Shown here: in pieces, positions 34,810-45,315 of the stretch
Numbering within the stretch: position 1 is the stretch's first letter
How the letters are laid out: the number at the start of each line of letters is the position of its first letter
Source of the DNA: Hofstenia miamia
Lineage: Eukaryota; Xenacoelomorpha; Acoela
Assembly (NCBI GenBank): GCA_004352715.1
Contig: SCFE01000013.1
Location: 1,833,388-1,897,387, forward strand
Reading direction: 5' to 3'
DNA: 64,000 nucleotides
Program-made: the position numbers and the translations under genes
Notes under the pieces: generated by a model
What the model was told of the DNA's origin: nothing
Database searches by the model: none
The model's input: only the letters and a program-made list of their open reading frames with translations

Positions 34810-35084
34810 TCGAAAATATTCTACATTATTTCGAGTTTAGAATTGCTTTTTAAGAAAGAAAACAATATTCATTTCAAGTATGTTTTATTATCATGTAATT
34901 GATTGCGTCATTTTGTTTTGCGGTTAAAGGGCTACAACAATTTGTGCTAGAATTTCTTGTAATGTAGCATTGTCTATTTCATCGATTTTATGATTGCAAA
35001 TTCAGATGAAAAATTCTTGTTTGGATTATAAAAAATATTTAGCAATTCATTACTACATGAGTTCGATACCTGTTTAATTTCTAT

Positions 35085-35495
35085 TTATAGTGTCTCTAAA
35101 AACTGATGATCAGATTCTAAGTCTTCTCTACGTTTTGGTTTTAGGAATTTTGGAATTAAGATAATTAAACCACCACCTCTTTTTGATCTATTTTTGAAGT
35201 ATAAGTTAAAATAATTGCAGTCTGCATTATATAGAACTTCTATGTTATCAGAGTCATTTAACCAGGCTTCAGTAATTAGATATATTGCGTTATTTCCTAC
35301 TAAATTTACAAGACTTAGAAATTCTGTGCGGTGTGCAATTAAACTTCTAGCATTTAGGTAGAAAAATTTTAGGTTTTGATTGTAGTTAGTTAAAACACCG
35401 CTAATTTTATCTTGATTGAAAATAGGTCCAGGATTTGTTTCAATATCTCCTGATAAAATCAATTTGAGTGTGACTAGAACTCGTAGATAATCCAA
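35085..35495 (-). pseudogene. LINE ORF2 N-terminus: 2A-like peptide plus start of endonuclease
   Basis: The frame reads LKLILSGDIETNPGP, an exact D-(V/I)-E-x-N-P-G-P 2A 'ribosome-skipping' motif. It is followed by KFFYLNARSLIAHRTEFLSL and YLITEAWLNDS (APE endonuclease motifs 'N.RSL..K..EL' and '.TETWL'), then SKRGGGLIILIPK. There is no ATG before the 2A: the nearest upstream in-frame stop is the ORF1 TAA 27 codons earlier. So ORF1 and ORF2 share a frame here. The segment stops (TAA) at 35085 and the endonuclease resumes beyond the insertion. Confidence 0.8.
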
Positions 35496-35519
35496 TATTA
35501 AATTGTAGATTTTGATTGC

Positions 35520-36736
35520 TTAATAATTACAATAAACTCTAGTAATTCTAGACTTTTGGTATTTCAAGGATTTTAGGGATTCATGGAATGATATATCGAG
35601 TTGCCCTTTAAGTAAATTGACAATAATTTGAAAAAATATCAAATAATAACAAAAGTACCTAAACATTAAAAAGTTTGTGGTTAATGTGCTGAGTGAAAAG
35701 CTTGTGTAGGTAACAAAGGAGGGCGACGTGTTGGGGCAGAGACAGCTTGAGAATATGGTTGCCTTACAGAACGATTGGCGTACATATAGCCGAGTAGAAA
35801 GAGAACTTTGAAGTATGTGTGCCATGCAGGATACACCAGAGTGAGAGAGATGAATTCCATCGCGAGCCAGTAGATCAGAGTTTACGATGCGAGGTGAAAG
35901 AAGAAATCTATTGAAGATAGTAATGACTGAGATAACGATGTTGCTTGCAGATAGACATTAGATGATTTCATTGAACTGCTTACTGAAGTGATTTCTTTGA
36001 AGATTTGAGTCACGACATACAGGTGTGATTTCAAGAAAGTGGATATATTGTGCCTTGAAGATTTTGGTGTTGGAGGTGTTTAGAGCATCAATGAGACCAG
36101 TGTTGATGACGACGGAGTTTATATGTCTTTTAGGATATTGTGTGATATTGTTTGTAAGCTGCTTTGTGTTGTGTCCAGGATAGGAATGTACAGAAGTGAC
36201 TCGATTTGAGAGAAGGTTGAGTGATCTGATGTGCTTTAGGATTCTGGCTCCAATGACTAGAGTAGATGTACCAGGTTTGATCGATTTTTGAGCTTTTGGA
36301 AGAGGTTTGTTGGGAGTGGCAGATTTGTTATTTGAAAAGAAGGCGAGTAAAATGATGAAGTATTTTCAATCAAGTGTTTCTCTGGTGTTGGTGAAGGAGT
36401 TGGAAAAGAGTGATAGCTAAACAAGGAGGACGATTCTAAAGTTACAGGTTTAGCATTCAATAAAATGGAGGGAACAGTTGTTTGACTTTGATGTTCAGAC
36501 AGACATTGAGTTGAAGCATCAGAGAGAGAACAAAGCGAATTCTTGAATAGAAAATGAAAAGCTTCTGCTGCAGTGTCTTTATTTAACTTTGCAAACATCT
36601 GATGGAGCTGCGTTTTCTTCTTGTTTTCAATAAAGTAAATTGCCGCGTCCAGGGATGTAGTGCCACCAAACAAATCATTGTGCATCAAATCTGAGAGTAT
36701 GCTTGAGACCCAACCATTCTCAATGAGAGCAAACAC
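35520..36736 (-). pseudogene. LINE ORF1 with SGNH (GDSL-like) esterase domain
   Basis: The first 160 residues (36736-36257) are a non-catalytic N-terminal region rich in Ser/Thr/Pro near its end. After a frame change the domain reads SVHSYPGHNTKQLTNNI, then INSVVINTGLIDALN (the position of block III, GxND, here GLID), and LLARDGIHLSHSGVSC near 35860, with D-G-I-H as block V (DxxH). This is the esterase-type ORF1 of CR1/L2 LINEs, thought to act in RNP or membrane interactions. The catalytic Ser block is not clear. The last 101 codons (35825-35520) are open to a TAA that lies in the same frame as the 2A/ORF2 frame. Confidence 0.7.
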
Positions 36737-38478
36737 AAATTTTCAAAATCTGATGCTTTACAAATTTTCGATCATATTGAAATAATATTTTTTTAGGTTG
36801 GCCAGTAGTAAGGGATGGGTTCCACCCCATCCCTATGGGAGACCCTGAAGTTTTTGAAACACCCATGACGAAATATTTTTGACAAAGTTAAATTAAACAA
36901 ATTAATTTTTTGACAAAGTTTAATTTTTTATTGCTAGGATTTGGGCAAAGTGATATAATTGATGACAAAAAATGTTTTTGACATTATTAAATCAAGCATA
37001 ATAATTTTTTGATGAAGTTTTCATTTTTGTTTTTCAGGATTTAGGCAAAGTGATATAATTTGCCATTCTAAACATGTAAATGTCTGTAAATTGGTAAACA
37101 AAGTTAGTTAATTTGATTTTTTAAAATGAATAATCCACTTGAATTTGATGCTACAAAAACCATTAGTGCTTTCAATCTCTTGCATGTCAAGATGATTATT
37201 CAATAAACAAATCTTTTAAAGTGAAAATGTCTTTAATGAAAAACCAAAACCATGTTGACTATTATGTGTAAACTAGAACGAAAAAACAAAGAAATTTTGT
37301 AAACATCACCACTATTTTGAAAATTAATTTTATTTTACTAATTATTTATTATAAATTTTTTGTTAAATTTATTTTTTTAAGTTAATTATTTTGTTAATTT
37401 ATTTTTGCAATTCATTTCTGCTAAGAGATTTGAATTATAGCATTTGACCAAAATCAAATGACTGTTAAAAAGTATCAAGTGCTTTTAATCATGGAAAGAT
37501 AATGAATTTATCACCAATAATGTCAATATGTATTCTCTCCAAATATCAAATTTGTTGTACCCATTGTGAAGGACTTGGTGTTCTTAATTGTATGAAAGAC
37601 GAAATTCTCTTTTACAGTTTTTGCTAATATTTTTTTCTTTGTAATTTAGTTTCTTTACACATTGCATTGATAATATATGTAGTGTTTTCATTTTAAATCA
37701 AGTTTCTCTAGGAAATTTTTATTGATGTTACTAATATTTAACATGTAAAGCAATCAATTTCCAACCAAAAATGCGCTTAATCATATAATATTCACTATTG
37801 AAATGTAAAAATAACTTACCCACAGTGGAGAAATTCAACCATCCTTGACTCAATCTCTGTAAAAACTGAACAATGCATTACATTTTGCAACACAGAAAAA
37901 TAATATCAATAGATTTATTTAATTAAAAACACAAATGTATATAGTTTACACAAACACTCCAGACATCAAATGAGATAATTTTCATTAATCAATCAAAAAT
38001 CTACCAGGTTATCTAAAGCTGGAGCATATGGGCAATTACAAAGGCAACAGAAAAAAACAGCAAAAGACCTGTATCTGAGGTGAAAGTATATAATTTTATT
38101 TGTGTATGTGAAATAAAAATTGTATTAGCATGATTTTTGCATAGGATATACTGGGGGATTTCATTACTATAATAAACAATACCATGTAAATAATGTACTT
38201 ATATAAGTCAGTCATCATAAGAAAAATTACATATTTAGGCCAATACAGGGCTAATGTTTCCAAAAATGAAATTGAGAGAGAACATTATATTCCACATTTA
38301 TTTATTAGATTCTTATTTAGATCAGGTTCAAGACATTAAGGAATGTTCAAAATGTCCACCACATATCCAAGCATTTCACAAAGTTGCACATCACAGTATC
38401 AAACATTTGAAGAGGAATATCATGAATAGCTCTCTTGATTAGTTCTTCCAATTCAAGAAGTGTATGAGGTTGAGGATG

Positions 38479-39367
38479 TTAAATATTTGCCTTGAGGTAT
38501 CCCCATAACCAAAAGCCACAAGCATTAAAATCAGGACTGTGTGAAGGCCACTCAGTATCAAAGTGTAAGCTGATCACACTATCAGATCTGAAATGATGCC
38601 TCAGTAAGTCACATGTCTGGTTTGACATATGGGGCATAGCACCATCTTGTTGGAATATTGTTGAACTATACATGTGCTTGGCTTTCAGCTGGGGAACAAC
38701 ATAATTCTCTATCATTTCACAATATCTCTCACTGTTGATGGAAACAGTGCTACCACTTTCATCTTGAAAGAAAAATGGAGTGAGAATGAACCTTTGACTG
38801 AATCCAACCCATACAGTCAACTTAGGCAAATGGAGAGGCATCTCAGTCATCTCATGGGGGTTTTCATTGGTCCATATCCTTGTGTTCCATGTGTTGAATG
38901 TGCCAGACAGATGAAAGTGAGCTTCATTGGTCATGAGGATCTTTGGCAGCATTGTCTCATCATTGTGCAATATTGTTAACATCTTCTCACAAAAGATTCT
39001 CCAAGAGTCATAAACCTGTTGGACAAGTTTATACACTCAACAGACTCAGTATGGATGGAAATGAAGATCTTCTTTCAAAATTTTTCAAACCATGGTCACC
39101 AGAATGTTTGTTTCAAAAGATATTCTCCTTGTGCTGATCTTGCTGCTTGCAAATTCTGTTACATCACTTACTGTGTTGATATCTTCAGTTGATGTTCTGG
39201 AATGACCACTTTGAGGGAGGTCTGCAACAGACCCTATAGAAAAAAATCAGTCTATCAGATTTTGAACTGTGTGCCATGATGGAGCTTTTCAGGTTCTTTG
39301 TAGTGGAAAACTTCCTGATTGCTTCAGTCATTGTCTCTGTATTTGCATAATAGAGTTGCACAATCAA
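38479..39367 (-). pseudogene. Decayed mariner transposase
   Basis: The N-terminal frame (39367-39185) starts MIVQLYYANTETMTEAIRKF. The catalytic half (39036-38479) has MTNEAHFHLSG where the first 'DE' motif is expected (Asp to Asn again), FQQDGAMPH intact, and SPDFNACGFWLWGYLKA with the third acid changed to Gly. The linker between the two parts is out of frame. Two of three catalytic residues are lost. It belongs to a different subfamily from the copy at 8108 (different ends, low identity). Confidence 0.8.
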
Positions 39368-39398
39368 AATTCAGTCTGGCAGTGAAATGTGACTCATG

Positions 39399-39600
39399 TT
39401 TACTGCATAATAGAGTGAAATGCAAGTGAACAGTGTTTACCTCATAGTAGAGTGAAATGCAAGTGAACAGTGTTTACCACATAATAGAGTGAAATGCAAG
39501 TTAACAGTGTTTACCACATAATTGAGTGAAATGCAAGTGAACAGTGTTTACCATGTAATAGAGTGAACTGCAAGTGAACAGTGTTTACCATGTGCACTGT
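39399..39600. repeat. 37-bp tandem repeat, five units
   Basis: The unit begins 'tttaccacataatagagtga' and ends with 'aatgcaagtgaacagtg', repeating at 39399, 39436, 39473, 39510 and 39547 with a partial sixth. It lies between the mariner's transposase start and its right end. Confidence 0.92.
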
Positions 39601-40402
39601 TCAGATAAACAGTTCAGATAGATAGTTCAGATAAACAAAAAATCCCCTGACCTGACTCTCAAAAAATATGTTCAAAAAATAATTCACTTTGATTTTTGAT
39701 TTTATTTATTTAATTAAATTTTGTATACTTATTTTTGCATACCCTGTATTTGGATATCACTAGAAAATGAGTTTTGCTTCTATCAATTATATTCCTTGTT
39801 GTATGATTAGACATTATTACAACAAACACAGCTTAAGAACTTCATCACTCAGAGTCATTGTGTAATGTACACTTTTACATTAGTACAATTTACACATAAT
39901 TGCTAGAGAAATTGTTGTTTTTTACCTCCTGCATATTTGTTTTATCAATAAAAAACACACTTGGAAATGTGCCCTCATGCAAAAATAGCATGTCATTTTT
40001 CATTTTAAAATGAACAGGTTTTGTATCTATGAATTATTTGCCTTAATACATGGTGTTACAGGTTTAAACATTTTTACAATGAATATGTCATAACTATATT
40101 AACAGAAGAAAATACATCAGTTTGAAAAAGAATAAAAACTTTGTCAAAAAAATAATTTTAACTCTGATAAATATTTCTTATCATCAATTATATCACTTTG
40201 CCCAAATCCTAGCAATCAAAAATTAAACTTTGTCAAAAAAATAATTTGTTTAATTTAACTTTGTCAAAAATATCTAATTACTAGATGGCGTCCAAAAGAA
40301 TGACTTCATTTCAACATGGCAAATAGTCATGGGTGTTATGAGAACTTCAGGATGTCCCAAATAGATGGGGTGGAACCCATCCCTTTCTACTTTGGCACAT
40401 TA

Positions 40403-41224
40403 ATTTGGGTCATTTGTGGTTGTAAGAACACAGAACCTCTTATTTGCTCTTGAAATAACAAGTCAAATCACAGTAATTCTACATTTTTCACTGAATTACT
40501 GTGTTTTGCCAGATTACAAAAGTATAGGTAAATATAATTTTTTAGGTTTGGAGGAGCTAAGGTTTACAAACTACAAACTACAGGCTTTATTCTAAATTTT
40601 AAATATATTATTTTACCCCAATATTTATATACATTGGAGTTAATTGGAAGCAGTTCAATGTGGATAAAAATTATTATTATATTTAGCAACTTTAATCAGG
40701 AATTTTTTAAAATTGAATGCAACAGTTTTCTGAAAATCATTATGTGATTTCAAGGCTGAATACCTTCAAGTATGGTTTCTTGATAATGAGATTAGATTTA
40801 CCAAATATTTTCAGAAAATGTTTTGTAATGAGACCAATAAAATGTTATAGCCATTTTAAGATTCAAAATTGTCAAAAACAATCTCAAAAAAATCTAAAAA
40901 CTTTAAATATCTACATTGTGAACAGTTAAAGCCAAGAATATTTATAAACTCAATTGAAACTGAACTTGAAACTACCATAAAAGTAAGTAATTTTAAGGTG
41001 GTTATATCCCTGATTAAGCTTATTTTTCAAAACTTTTCAAAAAATTTTTTAGTGGTTATAGGAAATTCAAATACTGTTCTTTCTGAAAATGTAACTAGTT
41101 TTACATAAATATTATCCTTCAATCACACAAAGTGCATTTAATGTTGTGGTGCTCAACAATTTACTCCTTAGCAATGTATTAATAACATGCTTCAACTTCA
41201 AATTTTTTATAAATTATTTATTAT
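40403..41224. other. AT-rich spacer between two mobile elements
   Basis: No credible gene. A short hairpin (cacagtaatt/aattactgtg) lies at about 40470-40500. Confidence 0.4.
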
Positions 41225-41715
41225 TGTAACGTCCTCTAACAGGCATCATTACTGTTTATCCTTTGTTACTGTATAACATTAGTCATAGTTTTGTGGGTAG
41301 GGATTTACTTAACTAGAAACTGCTTTAGCTTTTGTTTCTGTTAACATAATGCAACTAGATTTAAATGTTCACTATTTAGGTGATGAAGCCATGCAGCAAT
41401 CTCTCCAATGATCAATCATGGGCATCTGCCTGAAGCTGATCTCCACATCCAGTTTCACCAATCCTTCAATGTTCCATTTGGTTGAGTTCCACCTCTCAGC
41501 TCATTGATACAGTTTATGTGTGCCCTATCCTAGCTCAGTGCATACTCAAGACAAGACACAATTAGACTTAGACTCTATTTTGTAAAAGTGTTCCATTTGT
41601 TCACAACCTGACTTGTTACTAGCTGCTTACTTACTGTTACTTGTAGCCATTACTGAAATATATTGTCTTTAATAAATGCTTTAGTATTGAGCAGCTTCCT
41701 AACCTACATTTATAA
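41225..41715 (-). repeat. Element 2 3' LTR, outer part
   Basis: 491 bases aligning with 61558 to about 62060 of the 5' LTR. Cut at 41715 by element 1. Confidence 0.7.
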
Positions 41716-43050
41716 TGTGACATAATCCATCAACTATCATGTGTGCTCAAGATGAGAGAAGGGATGAATGAAACAAAGACTAAATATATTTATAATGATT
41801 ATAATGATTAAAATGTAAACACATGATAGGATGATTATTCCATTTTGTAAAACATATTGTGCAATTAGATTTAAATTATGCTCAACAGTATTTGACAAAA
41901 TGATAGATGGTCAAACAGCATAGTCAAATTAATGCTGATGTTGCATAATTGTTAGCAGAAATATTAAATGAGGGAAAACCATAAACAAGAAGCAATTAAC
42001 AGGTACTAGTTGAGTATTTAGTTGTTTATTACCAAGTGCTATAAATATGCTTGAAATGATGTAATTATTGATGAACAAATTTATGTTGGATTTACTTTTC
42101 TCTTGTCAGGTTATTTTATATTCTAATGGAAAGCTAAACGTTTACAAGCTGGGTAATTGTATGGTGGTTCCCACATCCAGTTAAAGGTATGCTGGAGCAG
42201 CCTCCTAATAGCTATTCCACAGCAGGGAGGGCGACAGCTGTAGTTACCTTTTGTGCTCTTAGGTTACAAATAGGTGTAGGAGTTTTTTACCATTATAGCT
42301 TTCCTACTTGTTGTTGCTTGCCTGTTATTATGATTGCAACTATTATGTTTTACATGTTAACTTCCCTATTGATGAACTCCAGTTGTTTATTATGTTATCT
42401 TATGATCAGTGATTTAATATTACTTATATTTAGATGGTTATTTAAATCATATCTTTATATTCTATTACCTATAGATTGTTTAATAGTCACAACAAGTTGC
42501 TCATTGTTTCTCATGGTAGACCTTTGGCCGACTCATGTCTATATTTTTCTGCAGGCTGCATTGATTGTTTACATGTATCAAGGGCTATTATGTATTTCTA
42601 TATATGTAGGGTTATTACATGTAAGACTCAATAATTAGCTTGTCAAGGATACTAGTTGCATTAATCCATTCCTCATACAAATTCATAATAACAAAAACAA
42701 TCAATGCACTAAATTCTTAAATAGTTGCAAATCCCATCACACTGAGTTCACTATTCACGTACCAATACCTTCAGTGGTTTCTACTTCAAAAGGACAGCTT
42801 CATTTGTAGACGCAGCTGATCAGTGTGTTTCTGGACATTCATGTCTTCCATTTTCTCTGTTTTATCTAAATAAGTTGGAGTAAGTTATGCAGTTAGAAAA
42901 GCTAATGCATATTAAGTTAAGTTAATAACCCCAAAACTTATTGTGAAGGAGAGAATTAGGAGAATGTCAACTCTGCTAAAAGTGTTAACTAAGAAAAGTA
43001 ATAGGTTTTCTCCAAATTATAGACTAATGGTGGATTGGCATGATTCTACA
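41716..43050 (+). repeat. Element 1 5' LTR
   Basis: 1335 bases, TG...CA. TATAAATA at 42040-42047 is the likely U3 promoter. An uninterrupted 149-codon hydrophobic frame (42189-42638) lies downstream of it. Confidence 0.93.
42040..42047 (+). promoter_or_regulatory. LTR TATA box
   Basis: TATAAATA in a conserved context ('aagtgctataaatatgcttg') in both LTRs. Confidence 0.55.
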
Positions 43051-43066
43051 TGGCGACTGTGACAGG
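43051..43066 (+). promoter_or_regulatory. Element 1 primer-binding site, tRNA-Arg type
   Basis: TGGCGACTGTGACAGG directly follows the LTR end. It matches the complement of the tRNA-Arg(UCG) 3' end (TGGCGACCGTGACAGG, insect sequence from memory) with one mismatch. Confidence 0.8.
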
Positions 43067-43384
43067 CACTTGAAGAGCATGCATGAAAGAGAGACTGTAC
43101 AGTGGAAAGACAATTGGTGTAAATAGTTAATTAAAGAGTATGAAATGTTATGAACAAGAAGTATTACTGATGAGCAAGTCAAGATAGTTGTTTCTTCTCA
43201 TTCAATGGTAAGTAAGTAATACAAGTGAAGAGATGACAAGCAACAGTAACCTTAAAGTACAACAAAACTGGTGAAGGAGATCATTAAATAATTAGCTCCA
43301 GTAATAATAGAAATGGTAAATTCACGGAAGAAGCAGAGGACTAAACCCAAAACACAGAGAACACTCTAAAATCAAATAACCCCA

Positions 43385-44713
43385 GTGAATGTTAATACAT
43401 CCCCAGAAAGTCAGAATATCCCAATGGAAATAATTTTGCAACCAGAGAAAGAAAATGCAGAATTTTTGATAACTGAATTGACAAAGATAATAGAGAACAA
43501 CAATAACGAAAGACAAGAGTTGATGTTACAAATAGAAAACTTAACTCAAAGAATGTTTGAAATAGAGTTGGCAAATGCTGAGAAAGATAAATGCATTGAA
43601 GAAATCACACAAGACACTAGTCTGAGGTTAACTAAACAAAGAAATTTTTTTCTAAAACAGATTGAAAAATTGGTAGAAGCCAATAAAGAAATAAAAATGC
43701 AACAAATGATGACTCAACTGCATGAGGAAAATGTTAACTTAAGAGAAGATAACATATTGAAGCAACTTGAAATAGATGATTTGAAAGATAAGATCCGACT
43801 AACATCATTGACAAATGAGGAGACAATGGAAGAAGAAAAAGAGAGTGTTAAAGTAATAAAAAATACAGTAATACAGGAACCAGAGAAACCAATTGGAAGT
43901 ATACCAATAAAGGAGGTGCAAGCTGAAATGTATAAAGATTGTCAAATGGAAGACGAATTTGTAGAAAAATTAGTTGTGAATATAATGAAGCAGGTTCAGG
44001 AAAAATGCAAAAACACAACCAAAACAAAACAGGTCTATGAAGAGACGATATTGTCAGAGGAGGAAGACAATGATACGCCAGCATGCAAAGCAATAATACC
44101 GAAATTTACGTGAAGAGTAGATAGTTACTCTCCTACATTTAAAGAATGGATTCAAATGTTCGAAATGAGTATGAAAGAAAGGAAAGTGATACAGAAATAA
44201 GCAGCGGCAAGATTTCCTCTATATTTGGGAGGAGCAGCATACCAGCATTATTTGGTATTGGATCTGGAAACCAAAACAGATTACAAAAAATTAATTGGAG
44301 AGTATCAGTGGTATTATGATGACGAAAGTTTCAAAAGTCAGTATTGGATGTTATTAAACAGCTTGAAAATGAATAAAAGAGAAGATTTGTGTAATTATAT
44401 GTCGCAATTGGAGAGACTGTTGAAATTGAGTTCTAGAGAGAGCACATATTCCAAATATGACTTATTTTCTCATATATGTAAAGGATTACCAGAACCAATT
44501 CAACAACAGTTCGAAATCAAATGCGATGCTGATGATTCGTTAGAAAGAATGATAAGGAAAGGTTTGGGGATACAGGTCATGATGGAAAATAATGCCCGAA
44601 TCAATGAAAATACGTTGATAATGAAAGTGATACTGGCAATGGTGAGTGGAACTAACAGAATAAGAAAAGATGAAAATGGAAAACTCAAAGACAAAATCAT
44701 AAAGATAAAGTAA
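43385..44713 (+). pseudogene. Element 1 gag: coiled coil plus capsid
   Basis: One frame runs from about 43385 to 44713 with only two internal stops (TGA at 44111, TAA near 44198). Residues 20-150 form a long Glu/Lys/Leu-rich coiled coil (for example ERQELMLQIENLTQRMFEIE). The second half resembles a Gypsy capsid: GGAAYQHYLVLD, LIGEYQWYYDD, LCNYMSQLERLLKLSSRES and LFSHICKGLPEPIQQQF. Element 2 has the same layout, including the coiled coil and the SHICKGMPE block. The start is uncertain, because a frame beginning MVNSRKKQR at 43315 stops early. The protein forms the virus-like core. The coiled coil is longer than in typical Gypsy gag. Confidence 0.8.
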
Positions 44714-44748
44714 AAGATTAAACAGTAAAATGTATAAATAGGAACGAC

Positions 44749-44913
44749 TTAAAATGTCAGACGTGTGGGAAAAAAGGCCATACAAAAAAATATTACAAAA
44801 GGCAGATTAACTTTATCAAAGAAGAAGAGGCATACTTTGACGAGGAAGATCTATTAGACAATGAAGATGAATCTGAACAAATAGAAGAGATGGAAAGTGA
44901 AACTTTAAACTAG
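44749..44913 (+). pseudogene. Element 1 nucleocapsid zinc knuckle
   Basis: CQTCGKKGHTKKYY is a C-x2-C-x4-H-x4-C knuckle whose last Cys is Tyr (TAC for TGC). An acidic tail (EEEAYFDEEDLLDNEDESEQ) follows to TAG at 44911. It is in a different frame from the capsid segment, so one indel lies between 44713 and 44749. Confidence 0.75.
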
Positions 44914-45315
44914 AGGGAGCACCATCTCTGTTAAACCATGCACCCATTCTAATTGTAACAGACCTAATCAAGACAAATACAATTACAGTTGTAATAAATG
45001 GAGTGATGGTCAAGGCAACCATAGATACAGGAGCAGTAATATCAATCATTACTGACAAATGTGCAGTGAAAATAGAATGTGACAACAGAAAATTGTAAGT
45101 GAAAAAAGCAGATTACTAAATGCATTGGGAGATTACATTGATATCAAATGTAAATTAATGGAGGTACCAATGAGAATTGCTAATACTACATTTTCGCAAA
45201 CGTTTACTGTCATTGGCATGGAGAAAAATTCACTACTCTATGAAGTCATATTGGGGAATGATTTTTTAATGGATAATAAATGCATTAACGATTATACCAA
45301 CAAGACCATATCAGT
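44910..45315 (+). pseudogene. Element 1 protease (retropepsin)
   Basis: VMVKATIDTGAVISIIT at about 45003-45053 carries the catalytic D-T-G-A. The frame stops at 45096. The flap and C-terminal part continue in the RT frame from 45125 (GDYIDIKCKLMEVPMRIANT, then LLYEVILGNDFL, the conserved 'ILG.DFL' block of Gypsy proteases). Confidence 0.85.

Larger units (their letters stand above)
34414..34950 (-). mobile_element. 537-bp insertion in the LINE endonuclease, 5-bp TSD, carries a tRNA-Gly-like gene
   Basis: The LINE endonuclease frame breaks at 34413 and resumes at 34951. Both junctions carry 'aattt' (34409-34413 and 34951-34955), so the sequence between is a clean insertion with a 5 bp target duplication. 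Inside lie an (AT)n run (about 34660-34686), a tRNA-Gly(UCC)-like gene and a single N at 34582. No coding frame is present. Its ends (plus: aaacagtgcc... and ...tttgtgctag) are not obvious inverted repeats, so the class (SINE, helitron-like or other) is unknown. Confidence 0.65.
32100..36790 (-). mobile_element. CR1/L2-like LINE, nearly full length but inactivated
   Basis: The minus strand reads ORF1 (36736 to 35520, esterase-type), a 2A-like peptide, an apurinic endonuclease and a reverse transcriptase ending near 32143. It covers about 4.15 kb of its own sequence once the 537 bp insertion at 34414-34950 is removed. The 5' end abuts the inverted-repeat element at 36796. An SGNH-type ORF1 plus APE-type endonuclease is the layout of the CR1/L2 groups. 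Several stops and frameshifts disable it. Confidence 0.85.
38246..39746 (-). mobile_element. Second mariner-like element, nested in the inverted-repeat element
   Basis: Short matching ends TA|CAGGG (38244-38250) and CCCTG|TA (39742-39748) surround a decayed transposase on the minus strand. The ends are less well preserved than those of the mariner at 8108, so the boundaries are approximate. Confidence 0.6.
36796..40399. mobile_element. Non-autonomous element with long inverted repeats, TTA flanks
   Basis: Left arm (36796 to about 36960) and right arm (about 40140 to 40399) are inverted copies. Blocks include 'agggatgggttccaccccat', 'acacccatgac', 'tttttgacaaagttaaatta' and 'aggatttgggcaaagtgata'. 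TTA flanks both ends (36793-36795 and 40400-40402), which would suit a PIF/Harbinger-type 3 bp duplication. A ~110-base part of the left arm is repeated in tandem (about 36950-37070). Without the mariner inside it, the element is about 2.1 kb and has no coding frames. Confidence 0.65.

Noticed and set aside
38254-38442. 62-codon plus-strand frame near the left end of the second mariner
   Set aside because: It lies opposite the degraded transposase tail and has no independent support.
40717-40929. Plus open frame with RPIKCYSHFKIQNC, resembling a LINE ORF1 or gag zinc knuckle
   Set aside because: Only two cysteines are in register and no second knuckle or RT is nearby.
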